Shown piece after piece: positions 32,858-38,805 of a DNA stretch of 38,805 nucleotides. The notes beneath the pieces were generated by a model. That model was given only the letters and a program-made list of their open reading frames with translations. It was not told the origin of the DNA and searched no databases. Location: positions 1 through 38,805 of the forward strand of contig JAUNMP010000020.1 of assembly GCA_030537465.1 (NCBI GenBank). The letters run 5' to 3'. How positions within the stretch are numbered: the stretch's first letter is position 1; every line of letters starts with the position of its first letter. This stretch comes from a bacterium (GTDB lineage: Bacteria > Verrucomicrobiota > Kiritimatiellia > RFP12 > UBA1067). A program made the position numbers and the translations under genes.

Positions 32858-35727
32858 GTGGCACGCAGAGAACTTGATCCAAAGAAGGTTCAGATTGTTG
32901 AGCATGGGGATGGACCGCTTCTCGTCATTGCCGGCCCCGGCGCGGGTAAGACAATGGCGATCGTCGAGCGCGTCGTCCATCTGATCGGGACGCGGCAGGT
33001 CGCGCCTGAATCGATTTTCGTCTCGACCTTCACTGAAAAGGCCGCCCAGGAGCTCTTGACGCGCATCTCGCGGCGTCTGATGGAGGAGCATTTGGATGTC
33101 TCGCCAAACGAGATGTACATTGGTACGATGCATTCGCTCTTCCTGCGTATTCTGAAGGACAGTGCCGAGTTCACGCGTCTCAAGAAGAACTATCGCACCT
33201 TCGACGATTTCGACCAGAAGTATTTCGTCTACCGCAAGATGTACGAATTCAAGGCGGTCGAGAATCTGGAGCTCATCCTGACGGCGCAGTCCCGCTGGGT
33301 GAATGCGGCGAAACTCTGCACGCTTCTCAACAAGGTCCGCGAAGAGGCGATTGACCCCGCCCGACTTGCGGCGGCGGAGGAACCGGAGGTGCGCGCTCTT
33401 GGCGCGGCGTACGCCCTGTATCTGCGGATGCTGGACGACGAGAACGCCATCGATTTCTCGGCGATCCAGAGCGAAATGCTGACGTTGATCACGGAGCGGC
33501 CGCAGGTCCTTTCCGCGCTGCAGGAGAAGATCCGCTATCTGATCGTCGATGAATACCAGGACACGAACACGATTCAGGAACGCATTCTCCTGAAGCTCGC
33601 GGGGGGACGGGCGAACATCTGCGTCGTTGGCGACGAGGACCAGTCCATCTATCGGTTTCGTGGCGCCTCGGTGCGGAACATTCTCCAGTTCGCGGAAAAC
33701 TTCCCCAAGGGCGCCTGCCAGACGGTTGTTCTCGATACCAACTACCGTTCGCATCCTGATATTGTGCATTTCTACAATCGGTGGATGGACAGCTGCGAAT
33801 GGACGGAGAACGGGAACAGGTTCCGCTTCGAGAAGACGATCGCCCCGCAGCCGGGCAAGACCTTTGACGCCTGTCCTGGCGTCATTCGCCTTTCGGGCGA
33901 AGACGTGGAGGCCTGGTGCGCGGAAGTGCAACGCTTCATCGAGAAGATGGTGAAGGCGAAGGTTGTCGCCGATCTCAACCAGATCGCCTTTCTCTTCCAC
34001 TCCGTCAAGAACAAGGATGTTGTCCGCCTCGTCGAACACCTTGAGGCGAACGGCATCGGCGTCTTCTCGCCGCGTTCGCGCAATTCTTCGAACGGGACGT
34101 CATTCGACAGATCATCGGGCTCTTCTTCTTTCTCTTCCCGCAGGCGCGGTCGCTTCCCGACGAAATGGAGGCGCATCAGGCCGCAACGGCCGAGTATTAT
34201 CGCGGCTGCATGCGCTTGTTCGTCGAGGCGGTCAAGGGCGATCCAAAGCGCCACGCGGATCTGCTCGCGTGGGCGAAGCGCTACGCCCGGAAACATCAGG
34301 TCCTCGCACGGTCGACCGACTATTCGTTTCTCACGCTGTTCTACGAGGCGCTCAAGTTTCCGCTCTTCGCGGAAATCCTCGCCGTCGACCACGACGGAAC
34401 GCCGAAGACTTCGCGTGATGCCTTCAACCTCGCGCTCTTCTCGCAGTTTCTCGCGAAGTTCGAGTTCATCTATTCAATCGACGTTCTCAATCCAAAGTGG
34501 CTAGAGAAGAATCTGCGGCACTTTTTCGTCCAGTATCTGCATTTCCTCTACCAGGGCGGTCTGGAGGAGTTCGAGGACTACGAGCAGCCGATTCCGTCCG
34601 GCTGCGTCTCGGTGATGACGATTCACCAGTCGAAGGGACTTGAGTTCCCAATAACCGTGGTCGGTTCACTCAACCGGACGCCGCGCCAAGGCTGGACAGC
34701 GCTGGATGCACTGCTGGAGTCGAAGTATTTCAATCGTCCCGTCTTCGAGCCAATCGAGCGGACGAAGTTCTTCGACTTCTGGCGCGAGTACTATGTGGCG
34801 TTCTCGCGTCCGCAGAACCTTCTTGTGCTGACGGGGCCGAAACCGGCACGCGGCAAACACGATCTCGGCAAGACTTTTGATCCCCATGTAGCCGATCTGC
34901 CGGACTGGACGAGCCGCGCCTTCGCCTATCGGAAACTGCATCTGGCGGCGGTGAAGCCGACGTCGCTCAAGAATGCCTATGCCTTCACGTCGGACATCCT
35001 TCTCTACGAGAACTGTCCCCTGCAGTACATGGCCTACAAGTACCTCGGCTTTGCGCCGCATCGGCAGGCGGCGACGATGTTCGGCTCGCTCGTCCACCAG
35101 ACGATCGAGGATATCCACAAGGCCCACCTACGAGGCGAAACGTTCGACGCGGCGAAGATCGAACAGTGGTTCAGTCTCAACTACGCCTCGTTGTCGCGGG
35201 CGATGAAGTCGTATCTCGACCCGAATCGACGCGCTGTCGCGCTTGCGCACGTCACGCGCTATGTCGAACGGAGCCACGGCACGTTCACCAACATCGTCGC
35301 GGCGGAGTACGACGTGTCGATTCCGACCGAATCGTTCATTCTGCACGGCGTCATCGACCTGCTGCGCGGCGAAGGGGACACGGTGGAAATCGTCGACTTC
35401 AAAACGGACAAGAAACCGGACGTCAACAATCTGGAGGACATGGTGCGGAGCGAGAACTACCGGCGGCAGCTGGAGGTCTATTCCCACATCGTGGAGGAGA
35501 AGTTCGGCAAGAAGGTCTCGAAGATGCACCTCTACTACACGCGCGTGGAAGACGAGACGCCCTACGTGACATGGGACTACGACCGGGACCGCGTGGCGGG
35601 GACGCTGCAGTCCTTCAGTCGGACGGTCGCGAAGATCGAGAATCATCAGTTCTCGAACGCGAAGGTCAGAAAATGCGCCCGCCTCTGCGATGGCTGCGAC
35701 ATGAGGTTCTACTGCGGATGCAAGTGA
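32858..35727 (+). CDS. UvrD/AddA-like helicase with RecB-type nuclease domain, frameshifted
   Basis: GTG 32858 follows GGAGGGAAG. The first frame gives a complete UvrD core 1A/2A start: AGPGAGKTM (K31), VSTFTEKAAQELLTRI, GTMHSLFLRIL, LIVDEYQDTN, VVGDEDQSIYRFRGA and TNYRSHPDIVHFYN. Near 34075 (after GVFSPR) it drifts into serine-rich nonsense. The following frame resumes with AQFFERDVIRQIIG, which places a ~1-nt loss there. The second part contains VMTIHQSKGLEFP and YVAFSRPQ (helicase motifs V and VI), then a RecB/Cas4-like nuclease: HGVIDLLRG, EIVDFKTDK and CARLCDGCDMRFYCGC with an upstream ENCPLQY, fitting an Fe-S cluster. Intact, it would be ~956 residues and process DNA ends. Sequencing error or real inactivation are both possible. 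Confidence 0.75.
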
Positions 35728-36896
35728 GTTGTCACTGGCAAGGGCGCATTCGGTACGACTTCGCGCAGGAACTTCTCAATGGGAAGGGCGGTGCAGTGTT
35801 CCGAGATCTTGAGCGCATCGCTTCCGCGATAGAGCAGCGTGCAAGTCGCTTCGGGGTAGTCATCGTGAAACGATTCAAGCCCGGCCGCGTCATGGCGCGT
35901 TACTTTGTCCGCATTCTTGACCTCAATCGCATGGAAGCAGTTCGGGCCGTAAACGACGAAGTCAACCTCGACGCCCGCTTTCGTCCGCCAGAAGCTGAGT
36001 TGGTTCTCCCCTCCACTATAATCGTTCCAGGCTGTGAGGTGCTGGAAGACGAGACCTTCGAGTCCGGCACCTTCGATTTCGCTCGGCCGGTCAAGCGGCC
36101 CTTTGGGACGAAGGGCGCGGAAGACGCCTGCATCGAAGAAATAATACTTGTCGTGTCCCACAAGGTTACGCTTGGCGCGCTTGGTGAAGACTGGCAGATG
36201 CTTGGTGATCAGCATGTCTTCAAGAATCTTGAAATACCCATCAATCGTCGAACGTTTGACGCCGGCTTCGCGCGCGACATCGCTTGCCGACAGGAGCTGT
36301 CCGTGCGAAAACGAGGCCGCTTCCAGAAAGCGGGCGAAGGCATCCAGATTGCGAATGACGCCCTCGCTCGTCACCTCCTCCTGAAGATAGAGGTCAAGGT
36401 AAGTCGCAAGGATCGATTCGGGCGTTTCGGGTGGCGAATTGAGAATAAGCGGAATCATGCCGACGTGAAGAGCGCGTTCGAGGGAGAATTCCTCGCCTAT
36501 CTCGGAAGCCAGAAAAGGGTGGCAGTAGCGAAGGACGGCGCGTCCACCGAGCAGATCAGCGGAGGCATTGCGCTTCAGCTTGCGGGCGCTCGAGCCCGTC
36601 AGGATGAACCGATAGCCGCGCTTTTCATCCATCAGTGCGTGGACGACGTCCAGCAATTCGGGGACGCGCTGGATCTCATCGATTACGATATCCTTGACAT
36701 TCCCAGCGCCTTCGACCATCGTACGCAAAAGTTGTGGATTCGCTTGCATCTGGCGCCGTTTTGTGACGTTCAGAAGCGAAATGGTGAGCGCGTCAGGGAA
36801 TCGATCCCTGATCCAGACCGATTTTCCGGTTCCACGCGGGCCGAAGAGAAAGAAACTCCCATTGGCTGCGGCGATGGTTCTTTTGATGGCTTCCAT
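35709..36896 (-). CDS. ATPase 3: AAA_14/DUF4143 ATPase
   Basis: The 395-residue protein starts directly at its promoter. Walker A is FGPRGTGKSV (K25), Walker B DIVIDEIQR, and the sensor FILTGSSARKL, all typical of AAA_14 (PF13173). The C-terminal DUF4143 region has a helix-turn-helix-like SDVAREAGVKRSTIDGYF, KYYFFDAGVFRAL, and the PD-(D/E)XK-like core RTKAGVEVDFVVYG and FHAIEVKN. The C-terminal tail overlaps the 3' end of the helicase gene by 19 bp, tail to tail, so the two transcripts are antisense at their ends. The family's function is unsettled; the nuclease-like domain may be catalytic or only DNA-binding. Confidence 0.85.
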   Translation of the reverse strand: MEAIKRTIAAANGSFFLFGPRGTGKSVWIRDRFPDALTISLLNVTKRRQMQANPQLLRTMVEGAGNVKDIVIDEIQRVPELLDVVHALMDEKRGYRFILTGSSARKLKRNASADLLGGRAVLRYCHPFLASEIGEEFSLERALHVGMIPLILNSPPETPESILATYLDLYLQEEVTSEGVIRNLDAFARFLEAASFSHGQLLSASDVAREAGVKRSTIDGYFKILEDMLITKHLPVFTKRAKRNLVGHDKYYFFDAGVFRALRPKGPLDRPSEIEGAGLEGLVFQHLTAWNDYSGGENQLSFWRTKAGVEVDFVVYGPNCFHAIEVKNADKVTRHDAAGLESFHDDYPEATCTLLYRGSDALKISEHCTALPIEKFLREVVPNAPLPVTTHLHPQ

Positions 36897-36903
36897 GACG
36901 CAG

Positions 36904-36979
36904 ATTATACCACAGATTCGTCGTATTTTCCATCGCCAATGGAAAATCGGCGTCGTTTTTTACGGTGGCGATGGAAAAT
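36904..36979 (-). promoter_or_regulatory. ATPase 3 promoter with palindrome and extra half-site (leaderless)
   Basis: On the minus strand TG-G-TATAAT ends at 36904 and the ATG at 36896 follows after 7 nt. ATTTTCCAT-CGCCA-ATGGAAAAT (36925-36947) is a perfect 9-bp-arm palindrome over the expected -35. A third half-site ATGGAAAAT lies at 36971-36979, 32 bp (three turns) from its equivalent at 36939. Confidence 0.75.
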
Positions 36980-36980
36980 C

Positions 36981-37116
36981 GGGCTAGAAGAGGTGTTTGG
37001 CCCAGAATGTTTTCGTAATGAGATTGTCTGGTATTATTACAATAAGATGCCAGACATGCGAAAGCCGCTTTTTACTCGATCACATGATACGATTTATGCT
37101 TACTCCAAGGGCGGAT
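36981..37116 (+). pseudogene. Fragment of a type III-like DNA methyltransferase (Mod)
   Basis: One frame reads GLEEVFGPECFRNEIVWYYY and then NKMPDMRKPLFTRSHDTIYA, followed by YSKGG. This is the well-conserved segment after the catalytic DPPY region in N6/N4 DNA methyltransferases of type III restriction systems. No start, no catalytic motif and no S-adenosylmethionine loop are present. It begins right where the ATPase 3 operator half-site ends, so the joint lies near 36981. The stretch is visibly more AT-rich than its surroundings, consistent with transfer from another source. Confidence 0.7.
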
Positions 37117-37122
37117 TGTCAG

Positions 37123-37197
37123 ATGCACAAGCAGTCGAGCGATCGGGGCTGGCAGCCCATCCACGTCCCGGGCATCGAGCTCAAACTGGACTTCTAA
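37123..37197 (+). pseudogene. Gene-end fragment encoding GIELKLDF-stop (repeat copy)
   Basis: A frame reads WQPIHVPGIELKLDF and ends at TAA 37195-37197. The last 31 bp recur at 30867-30897, also ending a frame with GIELKLDF. I do not recognise the parent family; both copies look like 3' scraps of the same gene or of a repeat. Confidence 0.4.
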
Positions 37198-37231
37198 TCC
37201 TCAAATCAGAGGTAGGGAATAGTTGCTCATC

Positions 37232-37286
37232 TTATTTACTGTCAATAAATAAATATGGTATAATTCTATTTGCTGACAGTAAATAA
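37232..37286 (+). promoter_or_regulatory. ATPase 4 promoter embedded between perfect 13-bp inverted repeats
   Basis: TTATTTACTGTCA (37232-37244) and TGACAGTAAATAA (37274-37286) are perfect inverted arms 42 bp apart centre to centre (four turns). TG-G-TATAAT (37256-37264) sits between them. The right arm lies over the predicted start site and abuts the AAAAGGGGG ribosome site. A protein bridging the arms would block transcription. The region is strikingly AT-rich. Confidence 0.8.
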
Positions 37287-37297
37287 AAGGGGGCTAT

Positions 37298-38572
37298 ATG
37301 GTCGCGCAAGAAACACTGAAGAAAGTCATTGTCGAGTATCAGGACTTCCTGAAAACGGTCGAATTGCAGACACGTGATGTTGCATTCGAGCCGAAAGGGA
37401 AGTATGTGATGGTCGGCGTCCGCCATGCGGGTAAGTCCTATCTTCTCTATCAGCGTGCGCGGGAACTCCTGGCTGCCGGACATTCTGCCGAGGAGTTCTG
37501 CTATGTCAACTTTGATGACGAGCGTCTGATCGGCATGAAGGCCGAGGCGCTGGGTGAGATTCTGGAAGCCTATCATTCGCTCTTCGACCATACGCCGATC
37601 CTTTTCTTCGATGAGATCCAGAGCATCACCGGATGGGAGCGTTTCGCGCGACGGCTCGCGAATGAGAAGTATCTTGTCTTCATCACCGGTTCGAATGCGA
37701 AGATGCTGAGTCGAGAGATCGCGACAACGTTGGGCGAGCGTTATCTTGCGATGGAGGTCATGCCGTATTCGTTCGGGGAATATCTGCGCGCGAACGGCGT
37801 CACGGTCGGGAAGAACTGGAAGTATGGGCGAGAGGCAAATCACGTCCGACGACATGTCGAGAGCTATTTGCGCTTCGGGGGATTCCCGGAAGTCCTCGAG
37901 TATCAGAACAAGCGCGCCTGGCTCAACGGCCTTTACGGGCGGATCTTCTTCAGCGACATGGTCGTACGCAACGGTATCAAGAACGAGGATGCGCTGAGGC
38001 TTTCCGTTCATAAGCTGGCCGAGAGCGTCGGACAGCCTGCGGCCTACAATCGAATCGCAAATCTTGTCAAGGCGGCCGGAGCTTCGACGACGACGGCCAG
38101 CGTTCAGGATTACGTGCGCTTCATGCGGGAGTCGTGTTTTGTCTTCTCGATTCCGAATTCTGCGGCGAAATTCGCCGAACGCGAATCGGTCAAGAAACAC
38201 TACTTCATCGACAATGGGCTTTTGAACATCTTCTTGACGAATCCCGAGAGCGCGCTTCTTGAAAATGCCTGCGCACTTCAGCTCCACCGCAAGTATGGCG
38301 ATGGGGTTACGTTCTATCGGCAGAACGTGGAAGTCGATTTCTATCTGCCTGAAAACGGGCTTGCCGTACAGGCATGTTGGTCGATGAAGGATCCCGCTAC
38401 GCGGACGCGGGAGCTCAAGGCGCTTGAGAAACTGTCTGAACGATATGAACTGAAGAGGATGTTCGTGGTCACGCGGGACGAATCGGAGACAATCGCGCTT
38501 GCAGGAGGCGGTACGGTAGAGGTCATCCCTCTTGCCGAATGGCTCCTGCTCATGGAGACCTATGAGACTTGA
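37298..38572 (+). CDS. ATPase 4: AAA_14/DUF4143-type ATPase
   Basis: The 424-residue protein carries Walker A GVRHAGKSYL (K46), Walker B ILFFDEIQS and the sensor FITGSNAKML. VMPYSFGEYLRANG and SYLRFGGFPEVLEY are typical of AAA_14/DUF4143 proteins. The C-terminal domain reads KKHYFIDNGLLNIFL and then VTFYRQNVEVDFYLPENG, a PD-(D/E)XK-like strand order. No ExK triad is obvious after it (AVQACWSM), so any nuclease site may be degenerate. Unlike ATPases 2 and 3 it has a Shine-Dalgarno site. It is one of four ATPases of this general type in the window, each under a different palindrome. Confidence 0.85.
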   Translation: MVAQETLKKVIVEYQDFLKTVELQTRDVAFEPKGKYVMVGVRHAGKSYLLYQRARELLAAGHSAEEFCYVNFDDERLIGMKAEALGEILEAYHSLFDHTPILFFDEIQSITGWERFARRLANEKYLVFITGSNAKMLSREIATTLGERYLAMEVMPYSFGEYLRANGVTVGKNWKYGREANHVRRHVESYLRFGGFPEVLEYQNKRAWLNGLYGRIFFSDMVVRNGIKNEDALRLSVHKLAESVGQPAAYNRIANLVKAAGASTTTASVQDYVRFMRESCFVFSIPNSAAKFAERESVKKHYFIDNGLLNIFLTNPESALLENACALQLHRKYGDGVTFYRQNVEVDFYLPENGLAVQACWSMKDPATRTRELKALEKLSERYELKRMFVVTRDESETIALAGGGTVEVIPLAEWLLLMETYET

Positions 38573-38664
38573 ATTCAAACATCAGCCGTTTCAGGAGAAC
38601 GCCGCGCCTCACCCACACGGCACACGGAGGCGGATAAGGGAGGGGCGCTTTATGTGGCAGCGTC

Positions 38665-38765
38665 TTGAATTTCCGCATAACGAAATCCGCTTCGCACGGG
38701 ACGGATTTTTGCTATAATTCTCTCGTCAAGCGGATGAGTGTCCGCGCGACGTTTGTTCTTTGATA
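38665..38765 (+). repeat. 101-bp regulatory direct repeat, copy B
   Basis: Same order as copy A: AAATCCG/CGGATTT hairpin with T-run (38683-38710), TG-C-TATAAT (38710-38718), stem GTC…GCGGA/TCCGC…GAC (38725-38750) and GTTCTTTGATA (38755-38765). After 38765 similarity stops; the second stem and terminator of copy A are replaced by a tandem array. The stretch 38573-38664 before it shows no gene I can support. Confidence 0.75.
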
Positions 38766-38775
38766 TCGGCGGGAT

Positions 38776-38805
38776 TGAGGTGTAGAGATGAGGTGTAGGT
38801 GTAGA
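38776..38805 (+). repeat. Degenerate GGTGTAGA tandem array at the window end
   Basis: Units GAGGTGTAGA, GATGAGGTGTAG and GTGTAGA follow each other to the last base. It may continue beyond the window. Confidence 0.5.

Noticed and set aside
32601..32984. Cysteine-rich + strand ORF over the terminators upstream of the helicase
   Set aside because: It spans a T6 terminator and two strong hairpins, lacks a ribosome site, and shifts into the helicase in the wrong frame.
34165..35727. Separate RecB-like nuclease gene
   Set aside because: The frame before its ATG already encodes helicase sequence (AQFFERD…), so it is the second part of a frameshifted helicase.
35166..37286. 706-codon + strand frame opposite ATPase 3
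   Set aside because: It starts inside the helicase in another frame and runs antisense to a well-supported ATPase; only its last part (36981-37116) is meaningful, as a methyltransferase fragment.
1..38805. tRNA or rRNA genes
   Set aside because: I saw no CCA-ending cloverleaf or conserved rRNA segment; the boxA-like motifs at 32547 and 38755 are not followed by rRNA.

Overview
The window reads as an accessory stretch from a GC-rich, polysaccharide-degrading anaerobe. The mix points to the PVC group, most likely a gut Kiritimatiellota/Verrucomicrobiota-type bacterium: secreted and Tat-exported glycosidases, Gfo/Idh/MocA lipoproteins, beta-helix adhesins, many small AAA ATPases, and no SusC/SusD pair. 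That assignment is inference; no rRNA or tRNA gene is present to anchor it.

Left part (1-26,511, almost all on the + strand). After gene remnants at 1-444 comes a hybrid reading frame (498-1,430): the start of an AAA-ATPase-like gene joined in frame to the back half of a GH28-like beta-helix protein. A SLOG/YpsA-type protein leads into a glycan-degradation cluster: GH36 alpha-galactosidase, GH71-like barrel, Tat-exported Gfo/Idh/MocA oxidoreductase, CE15 esterase, GH2 beta-mannosidase-like enzyme, GH110-like alpha-galactosidase, a 1,084-residue multidomain protein and a GH5-like enzyme. In the middle sits a cytoplasmic module of HAD fusion protein, PfkB/RfaE-like sugar kinase and MFS permease. 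The secreted enzymes would trim alpha-galactosyl, alpha-glucosyl, beta-mannosyl and uronoyl linkages, and the permease and kinase would take up and trap a released sugar. An ATPase gene with its own palindromic promoter (9,916-11,472) interrupts this cluster.

Middle part (26,543-30,898). A fused PhoB/PhoR remnant faces away from a beta-helix adhesin whose frame is broken at a run of seven G. Between them lie two divergent promoters. Each has 11-bp-spaced operator units and exactly 9 bp between the last TCTGACA unit and its -10 hexamer. Downstream is a 1,011-bp insertion (29,798-30,808) with ISL3-like GGCTCTTC inverted termini and a perfect 8-bp target duplication. It carries a GxxExxY gene and no transposase.

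Right part (30,990-38,805). Three more AAA ATPase genes, a frameshifted UvrD-type helicase-nuclease, a DNA methyltransferase scrap, and a 101-bp direct repeat occur here. The repeat combines terminator, extended -10 promoter, stem-loop and boxA-like motif; the first copy begins an apparent ~100-nt non-coding RNA.

Common theme. The four intact ATPase genes, the GxxExxY gene and the ATPase-like fragment all use an extended -10 promoter (TGn plus TATAAT, TAGAAT or TACAAT). In four of the six the ATG lies only 6-7 nt after the -10, so the mRNAs should be leaderless. Each intact ATPase also has a different palindrome at its promoter. The glycan genes instead mostly use ordinary Shine-Dalgarno sites. 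This portable, self-contained gene class, with the ISL3-like element, is the most interesting content of the window.
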